This document shows positions 53,001-59,917 of a stretch of DNA of 64,000 nt, piece by piece; the first letter of the stretch is position 1, and every line of letters starts with the position of its first letter. A model generated the notes under the pieces. The model saw only the letters and a program-made list of their open reading frames with translations, was not told the DNA's origin and did no database searches. The stretch is taken from assembly GCA_948474755.1 (NCBI GenBank), contig CAOLHI010001485.1, positions 372,001 through 436,000 of the forward strand. The letters run 5' to 3'. Source of the DNA: Ctenosaura bakeri (Eukaryota > Chordata > Lepidosauria > Squamata > Iguanidae). The position numbers and the translations under genes were made by a program.

Positions 53001-55821
53001 TAGCCAACAGAATTTTATCTGAAAACATCAGTATTCAAAGTAATCAAAAACTTGAAGATATACTTCCGAAGAATGCATTCACCCTTCAGATATATTGAAT
53101 CAAGAACCCTGGATTATATTATGACAGAACACAGTGAAGTCACATAATCTGGACTAAAAAAAGAAGCAGCAAACTTTTGGTTCTCTAGATGTTTTAAATT
53201 TCATTTCTAGAAGTTCCAGTGAATATGGCCAATGGTTTGAGATTATGGAGAGTGCAGTCCCAATGATACAGAAAGTCACCAGTTCTCAAGTCAGGCTCTA
53301 AATGATCCATCAAGACACCTTAACTTGAAACTGGAAGACATTTCAGCAAACTCCTGGTGTGCAAAAGTACTATAGTAATATAGTTTATAATATAGTTTCA
53401 GAAAGGTAAAGAGACCAACCACATCAAAATCAGGTGAGATAAACATGCTAGTTTCATCACTGAAATAAAAATGTATGCAAAATTTGTTGTAACATGTTTC
53501 ATATTTGCCCCCAACAGCCTATAAGTGGTGTTTGACAGACTCCTGCTTGTCTAGTCTTGGAAAAAGGTATTTGCAGTATGAAAAGCACCTTCACATTCAG
53601 AAATGCTGTGGGGAGGAGAGGTGTAAGAATAGCAATCTACAGTGTTTCTACAGTGTTTCTGTGAATCAAAAGGGTTGGAGAAACTCTCTTTTTCTGAGAG
53701 CTCCACTGTTCACACTGCAGGAGGAACTGCCTGGAACACTTTTCTAAATACTCAGCAAACTTTGGAGGACTATTTTTCCAGAATTTTCTCTCATTTTCTG
53801 TCCCTGTTGGTATTCTCCACAGCAGTGCTACCTGAAGTGAAGGTCCTGGACTGGTGCCAATCCCTGAGCAAAACTGGCTGCTGATCCCCAGAAAAGAAAC
53901 AATTGTTCTTAATGGGCACAAATATGATGACTGTCCCTGGTATACTGGAAAAAACTAACTGCCAGATAGATACATCATCAGATAAACACTTTTCTATAGC
54001 AGGCATCAGAATTCCCCTATAATTCCTAGGAGCCTGAGGCACCACAGCCTATGGTAAGAAACGTCAAGCATTGCAGTCCAACAATATCTGGAGGGCCATA
54101 CAACTCCCACACCTATTCTACCATGTTCTGAAAATGTTGATCCTTAAGAAATCCATGCAAAATTTATCTGGAAATCCCTTTTCCTCTCTCCATGTGAATC
54201 CTTAGACTGGAAACAGTATGTAAATATAAGCGGCAGTTTAAGTGCTGCTTCTTGATAAATAAAACAAGGTACAGATCTGTTCATTTGTCAAACAAAGAAA
54301 CAGCTAGCTCATGGGACACATCATTTGCTTGTGAGGTGGCAGCAAGGGTGATGAACACTAAGAACAACAGGTACAAGTTTTGGGACAGCAGAGGGATGAT
54401 AAAACTTGCAGAAGCTTGAAACAGGAAGGGCAAACAAGTTAAGGCAAGGAGTTAATTAACTTCAAGGCTGGGAACCCAGTAAGGAAAGGACAAAACAGTC
54501 TGTATTGTACCAGGTTTGAGGGGTTTTTTTAAGTTCTGCCTGAGCACAAAACAGAAGTCGTCTCTGGAAATGGTGCAGCAACTGGACCCAGGAAAAGTTA
54601 CTTATGTGGTTCAGTGGCCATGCTGGCTTGGGGAATGTGAGAGTTCCAATCCGAAAAAGGAACTTTTCTAGGTTCTGGCAGTAATCTACAAATTCCACAC
54701 ATCTGAGAAAAGAGAGGAAGCCTCTTCCTGGGATCTCTGCAAGTGATGTTTCCAAGGAATGAAAGAATATTAGGGAAACTGCTTATTTTGCATTTGTTCT
54801 CGCCGGCAGCATAACTTTACTCGAGTGGGGGTTGTGGGGGCAGCATCACGAAGAAGAAAAAATCCCACCCCAGTTTAAAAAGATACGGTCAGCAAACTCT
54901 CAGATAAGGAGACAAGTCTATATCAAGTTTTAAAAACCATTTAAAATGTTGGAGAGGAAAGAATGAAGGCGTGAAGAATATTAAATTCAAAAGTCTAAAG
55001 CACTTAAAGCACAACTCTTCTCCCTGCCCGAAGGGGTGGAATGCCTCCCTCTCCCCTCCTTCTATTCTTCCCAGCTGAAATGCAACCTAAAGAGAGGCAG
55101 CCAAAGCAAAATCCAGCCGTGCTCCAGAGAGAGAGAGAGAGAGAGAGAAGCAAAACACTATTGAGACACAAAGCACACAAACATTCCTTTCGTGGGCTGG
55201 AGCCGTTCCTATTGTTATTGGGGGGAGAAGAGTGGGTCTCTTCTCGCAACTCAACTAGGAAGAAAGAAGAAGGGAGGGAATGGGAGGTAAAAGAGTGGCG
55301 GGGGGAGAGCTCAACTTTTCAACCACAACCTTTCTTGCGCGAAGTCGCCATGCTGAAAAGGTTCGGCTTTCTGTTCCTTTCCCCCCAAGTCTCAGATTCT
55401 GGAACCGAGACGAAAAGAGGAGGGGGGAAAAAAAAAACCCTTCCAAACTTTTATCGCGCCTCTTCCCTCCCCTCCTCCCCGCGAGTTTCTTTTCTTGCAG
55501 CCACTAGAGTGCAGTGGGCACAAAGAGGCCCGTGGCGCGGTGTTTCCTTAACTACAATAGCCGGGCTAATTAGATCATCGAAGCCAGCCAGGGATACAGT
55601 AACAAGTATCCAAACAGGGGACGAGGGAAGCCAGGCAGGCCGAGAGGAAGCCAAGAGGAACACCGAGGAGGAGGAGGAGGAGGAAGGAGAGAAAGTTTGC
55701 TGCTGGAACGCTTACCGATCAGACCTCCCACCAGAAAGGCGATGACTTGGAAAACCAGCAAGATCGCTCCAACAATGCACAGCTTTTTCGTGCTCATGTT
55801 CTCGATAATTGCCCCAGCCAT
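11105..55821 (-). CDS. WLS: Wntless (WLS/GPR177/Evi), Wnt cargo receptor, 12 coding exons
   Basis: WLS carries lipid-modified Wnt proteins from the ER and Golgi to the cell surface and is recycled by endocytosis and retromer. The spliced product is 541 residues, equal to the mammalian protein, provided one missing base in exon 3 is allowed for. Residues 1-35 hold the start and the first membrane segment ([19 protein letters not shown]). Exons 2-5 encode the lumenal Wnt-binding domain, and exons 5-11 encode the seven remaining membrane segments. The AP-2 endocytic motif YEGL at 425-428 spans the exon 9/10 junction, and the C-terminal KEAQE retrieval signal is intact. All introns are GT-AG. Intron 1 is 26.5 kb. 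The only defect is the exon 3 frameshift. Identity is certain from continuous near-identity to the known family. Confidence 0.96.
11924..12077 (-). CDS. WLS: WLS coding exon 11
   Basis: 154 nt: [20 protein letters not shown], then the last membrane helix ([15 protein letters not shown]) and [11 protein letters not shown] plus one base. Acceptor GCTAG and donor GTGAGG. Confidence 0.95.
12563..12646 (-). CDS. WLS: WLS coding exon 10
   Basis: 84 nt, 28 whole codons: [20 protein letters not shown], then VIFFIVSQ. Acceptor CTTAG and donor GTGAGT. It completes YEGL and encodes a membrane helix. Confidence 0.95.
13406..13549 (-). CDS. WLS: WLS coding exon 9
   Basis: 144 nt, 48 whole codons: [20 protein letters not shown] (membrane helix), then [20 protein letters not shown] and HYE. 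Donor GTGAGA. It supplies the YE of the YEGL endocytic motif. Confidence 0.95.
13839..13902 (-). CDS. WLS: WLS coding exon 8 (short)
   Basis: 64 nt: one base completing Arg, then [21 protein letters not shown]. Acceptor TTCAG and donor GTATCC. It is too short for ORF-based detection and was found by searching for the missing segment between exons 7 and 9. Confidence 0.92.
15384..15481 (-). CDS. WLS: WLS coding exon 7
   Basis: 98 nt, phase 0 to phase 2: [17 protein letters not shown] and a membrane helix ending FDMCER. Acceptor TTTAG and donor GTAACT. Confidence 0.94.
16213..16381 (-). CDS. WLS: WLS coding exon 6
   Basis: 169 nt, phase 2 to phase 0: [37 protein letters not shown] and [12 protein letters not shown], covering two membrane helices. 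Acceptor CTAG and donor GTAGGT. This exon with its intron flanks has a diverged inverted copy at about 33958-34308. Confidence 0.95.
17701..17837 (-). CDS. WLS: WLS coding exon 5
   Basis: 137 nt, phase 0 to phase 2: [16 protein letters not shown], then the second membrane helix ([11 protein letters not shown]) and [14 protein letters not shown]. Acceptor TTTAG and donor GTGAGC. Confidence 0.95.
18064..18245. mobile_element. Tigger-like MITE fragment near exon 4 donor
   Basis: After a TA it starts cagtggcctctctgcttttg, then gcaagggttcagaatgg and ccatgaataactgcccc. It has a diverged internal pair, cccttgccttttgct and aggcaagggaatgg, like copy 4 at 33005. The right terminus is not recognisable. 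Confidence 0.55.
18275..18436 (-). CDS. WLS: WLS coding exon 4
   Basis: 162 nt, 54 whole codons: [16 protein letters not shown] through [20 protein letters not shown] to DIRLV. Acceptor ATAG and donor GTAAGT are in place. The remnant of a Tigger-like MITE ends only about 30 bp beyond the donor. Confidence 0.95.
19400..19523 (-). CDS. WLS: WLS coding exon 3, one base short (frameshift)
   Basis: Acceptor CTGCAG precedes 19523 and donor GTAGGT follows 19400. It encodes [15 protein letters not shown] and the following lumenal stretch, then KCTFGAPK. The exon is 124 nt, whereas the flanking phases and the vertebrate family require 125. The frame breaks between RKL and KCTFGAPK at the T-run 19421-19423. 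As written, the shifted frame reaches a stop inside exon 4. Confidence 0.93.
20012..20071. repeat. (CTTT)n microsatellite
   Basis: About 14 tandem cttt units follow a short ctgt run. Confidence 0.95.
21129..21565. mobile_element. Tigger-like MITE, with TA target duplications
   Basis: Ends cagtgggccctctactttca and, on the minus strand, cagtgagccctctactttcg, with TA on both sides. The 437-bp interior is A/T-rich with two similar blocks (ctccagcatgattctatg near 21259 and ctccagcatgactctatg near 21365) and no transposase. Confidence 0.8.
22520..22610. repeat. hAT-like foldback fragment
   Basis: The segment cagcttccatcagccccaat is followed by the inverted match gctgatggaagtcgtggtct, as in the 8930 element. 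Confidence 0.5.
23405..23645 (+). mobile_element. CR1 LINE 3' end
   Basis: The segment matches the well-known amniote CR1 tail: taaacattaggaaaaatttc, ctggcagtaagtgagg, ctttggaggcttttaaa, catctgtcaggaatgctttg, gcagcgggttggactta and cttccaactctatgattcca in order. It is 5' truncated and diverged. Confidence 0.88.
25890..26010. repeat. hAT-like foldback fragment
   Basis: The arms are ggccctctagatactgctgg, accgcaattccc and the inverted ttgtgggagttaaaatcc, with the typical centre ctctggccaacag. Confidence 0.45.
28878..29150 (-). CDS. WLS: WLS coding exon 2
   Basis: 273 nt, between acceptor CCAG at 29151 and donor GTAAGT at 28877. It encodes the first part of the lumenal domain, with [28 protein letters not shown] and [11 protein letters not shown]. 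It starts in phase 1 and ends with one base of the next codon. Confidence 0.95.
29970..30237 (+). mobile_element. Short 5'-truncated LINE-like insertion with A-rich tail and target duplication
   Basis: A ~20-bp direct repeat (aagacttcctagtctagca at 29952 and aagacttcctactctagca at 30238) brackets about 270 bp. The insert ends ttttaataaaaatatttttt followed by an A run. This is the mark of target-primed reverse transcription. The T-rich sequence resembles a LINE 3' end, possibly L1. Confidence 0.6.
30835..30895 (-). mobile_element. L2-like LINE 3' tail fragment
   Basis: On the minus strand it reads gtaagctactttgtagccca, then gcaggatacaaataaag, the tail motif shared with 47460-47518 and 61890. 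Confidence 0.5.
31175..31425 (-). mobile_element. 5S rRNA-derived SINE (SINE3 type)
   Basis: On the minus strand the head contains atcccatctgatctcggaag, ctaagcaaggtgagccctag and acttagatgggagact, which is the internal promoter region of 5S rRNA. The remainder ends in a gacttgaaggccca tail like that of the tRNA SINEs here. Such 5S SINEs are known from lizards and some other vertebrates. A second copy is at 45305. Confidence 0.85.
33005..33641. mobile_element. Tigger-like MITE with internal tandem units, inserted in the Gypsy integrase
   Basis: Ends cagtgaccccctccactttc and, on the minus strand, cagtcctcccttcacatttg, flanked by TA on both sides. The interior has about four tandem units of roughly 110-120 bp. 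Each is an imperfect inverted repeat (ccattcccttgccttttgcc and ggcaaaaggcaagggaatgg). Confidence 0.8.
33856..33957 (-). repeat. Gypsy segment duplicated around the WLS exon 6 copy, left
   Basis: The segment containing ggattcttgatataatttgc and tttagacagctcaggaggat matches 34335-34436 in direct orientation at roughly 75-80% by eye. It abuts the left end of the exon 6 copy. Confidence 0.75.
33958..34308 (+). pseudogene. WLS: Inverted partial duplicate of WLS exon 6 with intron flanks
   Basis: On the plus strand this matches the minus-strand segment 16190-16553: about 178 bp of intron 5, exon 6 (34136-34288) and a little of intron 6. Shared strings include gctcttgggatctctatgac, cttcataaacatcccagtag, gagagcatatgatg and, in the intron, cagtagtcatttacctgaaa. 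By eye identity is in the middle to upper 80s percent. The copy has lost the acceptor AG and the GT donor, carries TGA at 34188-34190 in place of a Trp codon and has a net 16-bp deletion. It cannot act as an exon. Because intron is included, it arose at the DNA level, not by retroposition of mRNA. Confidence 0.93.
34335..34436 (-). repeat. Gypsy segment duplicated around the WLS exon 6 copy, right
   Basis: The partner of 33856-33957 (gggattcttgatgtaatttg, tttagacaactcaggaggat). It lies about 25 bp beyond the right end of the exon 6 copy. Confidence 0.75.
35985..36610. mobile_element. Nonautonomous DNA element with 'gtataagac' inverted ends
   Basis: The left part reads agcgtataagacacaccagc. 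The right part on the minus strand reads ccgtatttgccagtgtataa. Between them lie GC-rich blocks in both orientations (gggagggggagctttaaggg; ctccctttcc), similar in style to the array at 33005 but without coding capacity. The superfamily is not assigned. Confidence 0.6.
39030..39470 (+). repeat. Possible solo LTR
   Basis: A TATA-like gggtatataatg at 39303 is followed about 75 bp on by aataaaccttgcc and a T-rich stretch, the spacing of an LTR promoter and poly(A) signal. No flanking target duplication or ends could be fixed. Confidence 0.35.
40425..40535. repeat. hAT-like foldback fragment
   Basis: The arms begin agctgtggaaactgtggccc. The centre (cagtcagggatgatgggaga) matches the consensus of the family at 8930, and the right arm ends catctggaggagcaca. 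Confidence 0.5.
42262..42470 (-). mobile_element. tRNA-derived SINE, minus strand, 5' truncated
   Basis: The tail gttgtatgccttcaagtcat (plus strand) is followed by ctatcatggggtttttcttg, agagtgtgacttgcccaaag and gtgggtttccatggctg. It is the same family as the copy at 47777. The tRNA-like head is mostly missing. Confidence 0.8.
42474..42519. repeat. (CAA)n/(TAA)n microsatellite
   Basis: About eight caa units pass into taa units. Confidence 0.9.
45305..45535 (-). mobile_element. 5S rRNA-derived SINE, second copy
   Basis: On the plus strand it reads cctcccatccaagtactaac, then ctgaccctgcttagcttcca and agatcaatt, the complement of the 5S rRNA internal promoter region. The tail tatgccttcaagacacct lies at the left. 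Confidence 0.85.
46446..46649. mobile_element. Foldback element, old copy 3
   Basis: Ends aggccattttcgcactacat and gtagtgcggaaatggcct are inverted. The arms (ttctactttcaacatcttgt; ggatgttgaaagtggaataa) are diverged and the centre is an unpaired stretch of about 30-40 bp. It is the same family as 56191 and 56646. Confidence 0.85.
47125..47250. repeat. hAT-like foldback fragment
   Basis: It reads ccagacaatgctggactata with the centre agcacagccaatggggagga and an inverted arm gagttacagtccaatatctg. Confidence 0.5.
47330..47518 (+). mobile_element. L2-like LINE 3' tail
   Basis: It ends tttgcaagcagccttaagac, then gaaaatggtgaggtataaat and aaag, the common 'aagccgccctgag...gggatataaataaa' tail. Confidence 0.6.
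47777..48016 (+). mobile_element. tRNA-derived SINE, near full length
   Basis: The head agccagcatggtgtagtagt has the A box, and ggtctgaatcccca is the B box. Then follow gaaacccactgggtaagttt, ccttagagttgccagaagtc and the tail attacttgaaggcataca with (aac)n. This is the best copy of the family in the window. Confidence 0.88.
48971..49196. mobile_element. Tigger-like MITE
   Basis: Ends cagtgagccctcagtatcca and, on the minus strand, cagttggcttttcatatctg, with TA to the right. It contains the typical tccatggatcccaaaatgga. Confidence 0.75.
55126..55148. repeat. (GA)n microsatellite in the CpG-rich region
   Basis: About 11 tandem ga units. Confidence 0.9.
55716..55821 (-). CDS. WLS: WLS coding exon 1
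   Basis: 106 nt encode residues 1-35 plus one base, from ATG (context AAAATGGCT) to a GTAAG donor at 55715-55711. [14 protein letters not shown] is followed by the first membrane helix. The reading frame is open for 71 further codons upstream, to an ATG at 56034. The start was chosen by conservation with vertebrate WLS. Confidence 0.95.
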
Positions 55822-56190
55822 TTTTGCAGAGGTTTCGCCTTCGCGGCGACCTTCCGACGAGGGCTGCAAAAGTTGGAGGAGCGGCGGCGGATGGGAAGGA
55901 GGAGGAGGAGGCGGCGGCGGCGGCAGCCTCAGCACTGATTGCCCAGGCGAGCCCGGATCTGGCTCCCCCTCTGCCGGCAGCTGTGATTGTGGCGCTGCAT
56001 GTGGCTGGTTTAAAGGAGCAGGAAGGCGCATCACATGATAGCCACCCGCCCTTCTCCTTCTCTCCGCCCTCTCCTTCCCCGAGCAATGGTGTCAGTCACA
56101 GCGCGGTGGGGGAAAGCCAGAGGCGGCGTGCCTACATTAACAACTTGAAGGGGACGCGGCGGGTTCCCACCACTCCAGAAGGGTGTCTCA
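55822..56190 (-). promoter_or_regulatory. WLS: WLS promoter / 5'UTR, CpG-rich region
   Basis: Sequence around coding exon 1 (about 55.0-56.6 kb) is rich in CpG and GC, in contrast to its surroundings, as expected of a CpG-island promoter. A GCC/GGA-rich block at 55890-55925 lies in the probable 5'UTR. A TTTAAA at about 56011-56016 is a weak TATA-like candidate. The start site cannot be fixed from sequence. Confidence 0.6.
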
Positions 56191-56370
56191 GGCCATTTCC
56201 GCACTAGGCTGTTATAGCGCGATGATTCCACTTTCAACCTCCTCTGGAATCCTGGGGTTTGCAGTTTCGGGAGGGGCCGGCCGGCCCCTCCCGAAACTGC
56301 AAACCCCAGGATTCCAGAGGAGGTTGAAAGTGGAATCATCGCGCTATAACAGCCTCGTGCGGAAATGGCC
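56191..56370. mobile_element. Foldback element copy 1, 180-bp near-perfect palindrome
   Basis: Two 90-bp arms from ggccatttccgcactaggct meet at ggggccggccggcccc with no spacer (axis 56280/56281). I see one mismatch between the arms (t versus g at arm base 15). There is no coding capacity. A convincing target duplication is not seen. The superfamily is unassigned. Confidence 0.95.
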
Positions 56371-56645
56371 TTCAGGACGTTCGCCAGGACCGCGTGGAAT
56401 TTCGCGGATGACACTCCCGAGGACAAAAAAGCCGAAGCGCCGCCTCGCCCGCTTTCGGATAAAGGAAGGAGAACGTGCGGAGGCTTTGAAAAAGTGCCCC
56501 ATTCGATCACACGTTCGGGCGGAGAGGGATACTTTGCTCTTCCCTGTTCTGGATGAGCTGCTTTTCTTTCCGATTTGAGGAAGACTGCGCTGTGCTCCCT
56601 GTTAAGCTTGCTCAAAAGCAAAACGTTCCGCACTATCCTTTGACC

Positions 56646-56829
56646 TGGGCCATTTCCGCACTAGCCTGTTATAGCGCGATGATTCCACTTTCAGCATCCT
56701 CTGGAATCCTGGGGTTTGCAGTTCCGGGAGGGGCCGGCCGGCCCCTCCCGGAACTGCAAACCCCAGGATTCCAGAGGATGCTGAAAGTGGAATCATCGCG
56801 CTATAACAGGCTAGTGCGGAAATGGCCCA
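56646..56829. mobile_element. Foldback element copy 2, 184-bp perfect palindrome
   Basis: Two 92-bp arms are fully complementary by eye, meeting at 56737/56738. It differs from copy 1 at about four arm positions. It lies 275 bp upstream of copy 1. Confidence 0.95.
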
Positions 56830-57084
56830 TGCCTGCAGATTTCAAGAGCTTGGAGTGAACCTGGCAAGTGGAAAAATAATACCCACTCTTGTCTCCAGAC
56901 AAAATGACCTTAAAGCTCATTCATTTCGGCCCTTACATATTGAGAGTGTAATTTAAATAGAAAATTACAGATATTTAGATATTTACCAGATATGCTGTGA
57001 TGTCAGTCCAAACTTTCCACAAACTAACCCCAAATTAGGAGACATACAAGCTCCTGAATATTATCTGAAACTAGGCTACACTAT

Positions 57085-57212
57085 ACTGTTTTAGCCTCAG
57101 AGGAGGGCAAAGGCAAACCCTCTTGAACAAATCTTTCCAAGAAAGCCCTGTGATAAAGTTGCCTAAGGTTGCCCTCAGTTGGGAACAACTTGAAGGTACA
57201 CAACAATAATAA
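57085..57212 (+). mobile_element. tRNA-derived SINE, 3' half
   Basis: It reads cctcagaggagggcaaaggc, then tgataaagttgcctaaggtt and gggaacaacttgaaggtaca with caataataat. The tRNA-like head is absent. Another small fragment is near 57500-57545. Confidence 0.75.
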
Positions 57213-57562
57213 TATAAAATACATACTTTATATTATCACAGTCATAACTGTGCCAAATCTTGACCAAAGCTGCCTGCCAAGCTTCAGGACTGCTATCAAT
57301 TTACTTATATTGCACCTTTCTATCCAAAAATGGTCTGGTTACATTTGGTCAGACTGACTAAGTTAAAACAGATACAGTATCAACCTTTGCCACACCATTC
57401 ACAAACAAAAGTCAGATGCAAAATACTGACAGGAACAGAGAAGAATCTCAAAGAATGGGGTCCCTCTGGACACAGGTTTGGCCCAGGGATTTGTGGTCAG
57501 TATAACAACAACCCATGAAATTCATAGGGTCACCATAAGGTGACAGATTATCAAATTTAAGG

Positions 57563-57582
57563 CACACACACACACACACATA
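57563..57582. repeat. (CA)n microsatellite
   Basis: About 10 ca units. Confidence 0.85.
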
Positions 57583-59890
57583 CTAAAACCAAGTTCACAA
57601 GTCCTTTACACTAACATTAATTCACTGTTCTTTTCACCATGTGTAAGAATGCTTCAAAATGAGGGCAGGCTTTTGAAACAGTACTCAGAAACTTTGTACA
57701 TCTACTGCAAATTGCAGGGTCAGTTAATATATCCTGAGCTACCTTCTACTTTCCATAGCCATTGAGGCAAAGCTAAGACCAACAATGCAAAACTGGACAA
57801 GCAGACACAATGAAAAACATATCTTGCTACACTACATATACATCTAATACATCTATGTAACATAGTAATATGTTAGATAAAATTTTACTCAGAGAAGACT
57901 GATTAAGCACAGTAAATGTGCGTAGAACTGTGTCACTCATGTTTATCATTTTAGGTAGAAAATAATACTGCTAGAAGAACTAATTAATGGAAAAGCATTC
58001 AAAAATAATGTTACATCTCTTGCAGATATTTCAGGCTTGGCTAGACCAATATAAAAAAAGGATATTCTTCTTTGTCCTGCTGTGAAGTTTCCATTTGGAT
58101 AGCAATGGAGGAAAGTAGTCACTTCAGGAGGAAGGATGTCTGGGGCACATCCCTCTATCCAAACATCACTACATAAAAGGTGGATTAAATCAGCAAGAAT
58201 CCTTCCAGTCCCACTTCTTCATTTGTCTCTCTGTATTGAAAGCCCAAAGGTAGTACTAACACTTAGTGATTAAAACTGAACTCTTTAGAGAGTTCTGTCC
58301 TTTAATGGATTTTGTCAACACTGCACTTTGGAAACTAGGCTATACCTTATCTGCATTTAGGAAATGCTAATTAGGACCAATAAAAATGCAGTGAATTACT
58401 CCTGAATATTCCATAAGCCCAACTGATACCCCTTCTCTCTGTCATGGACTGGGGGAAAACAGAAGAACCCAAAACATGGGTTGGATTTTGTGGCCACAGG
58501 GTCCATAGTTAGACTAAGTTCCAAGGCAGATAATGAAAACTGAATCACTGGTACATGTTCAGTATGCAGTCTGTATCCTGAGGTTCATTATAAGTGCATT
58601 TCTCATAATCACAACATCTGGTCTAATGTTTGGACTGATTGTTTTCTAGACCTCTGGAGTACTCAAAACCTTGCACCTTTCTGTAGCATTTTCAATGGCT
58701 TGATAAAGGTATGGCCCAGCTATGTTTCTTAATTGATGACAATGATGATGGACCAGCACAATTAAAAAAAAAAAAAGGCTCTTTTTATTTACTTCTAGTT
58801 CATTTGAAGATTCCAGGCTGCCTGAGTGTTCTTTAGTGTTTGCCAAGAAAAATACTGTATTGACAATATTCTTGGTGCTGCAAACATCATTAAAATCCCT
58901 ACATGAAGTTGCCAACTAGCCAGAAACAGATAGCAGAGGTCTCCTTTTGCATCTTTAACAACAGCTTAAGCTGCAGAAATAAGCAGACACTTTTCACAGC
59001 AGGGAGATATTATCACTGCTAATGCTTATACTGTTAAAAGTGTGGGTGCTGATAACTTGTCAGCTCTCATAAACAGGAAAACTTCCAGATGCCCTTCTCT
59101 TTTTAGAATTCACTGTCTCACAGTTATTCAAATCACTGTCCACCGCTTCACATTGTTTGCTAGAGAGACAGGGAGCTACTTAGTGGTAATATTGTAAGCC
59201 AAATATGGGTTGGGCAGGAAATTCTTTAAATGTGAGCTGATAACTGCAAACGACTCACATTCATGGCCCAAGGACATGAACAGGGTCGAGAGGTCTGTTA
59301 AGTATGATCAGGTTAAAATACATGTACTCTACTCAAAAAGTCTGAAATTCAAATCTAATTTCCTCTTCTTAAAAACTTTGAAGGCACATTCTGAGGTCAT
59401 ATCGCTCTTGCATCCAGTGATAGTACTGAAATTTAATAACATGAGGAACTGTAAGAGAGGTGTTACCCTTTTCCTGTATTTCATGCCTGAACTTCATCCC
59501 AAACAGGATGCTTAAGGTGACTTGCCATCAAGGGTCATCCAAAAAACTAGATTCTGCTCATTTAAAAGATCATATATTAAATCAAAATCAGATGAATTTA
59601 TGCAAGTTACACCTTTCTCATTAGTTAGTAACTAGAATAGCAGTATGTGATCCCAATATTACAAGTAGTATATGGCTCTCATGGTTAGATGTGGATAATA
59701 ACCAGCATAGATGACGAGCATCATTGTGTCCTATATCTGTAAAATTTCCAGAGAACATCTGATGGAAATCTGGATTATACTGATCTTTGACCTAACCCAG
59801 CAAAGCAGTTCTCTTTCTATTATTATAGAAATATATTACATACACCTATGAATGCAGTTTGTCTCGTAGGAGAAAGGCAGGATATGAAGG

Positions 59891-59917
59891 CAATCAATCA
59901 ATCAATCAATCAATCAT
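59891..59917. repeat. (CAAT)n microsatellite
   Basis: Six or more caat units follow aaaggcaggatatgaagg, which resembles an L2-like LINE tail. Confidence 0.8.

Larger units (their letters stand above)
46650..54999 (-). other. WLS: WLS intron 1, 5' part
   Basis: AT-rich intron with hAT-like fragments (47125-47250, 48870-48950, 53170-53285, 54050-54120), an L2-like tail, a complete SINE and a MITE. No credible exon was seen. Confidence 0.65.

Noticed and set aside
55041..55745. A 234-codon plus-strand ORF over the WLS CpG-rich region
   Set aside because: Its residues are low complexity (Arg, Glu, Ser), it is antisense to WLS exon 1 and it has no recognisable domain. Long ORFs arise by chance in GC-rich DNA.
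56031..56858. ORFs sharing repeated peptide sequence on both strands
   Set aside because: They are translations of the two palindromes, not genes.
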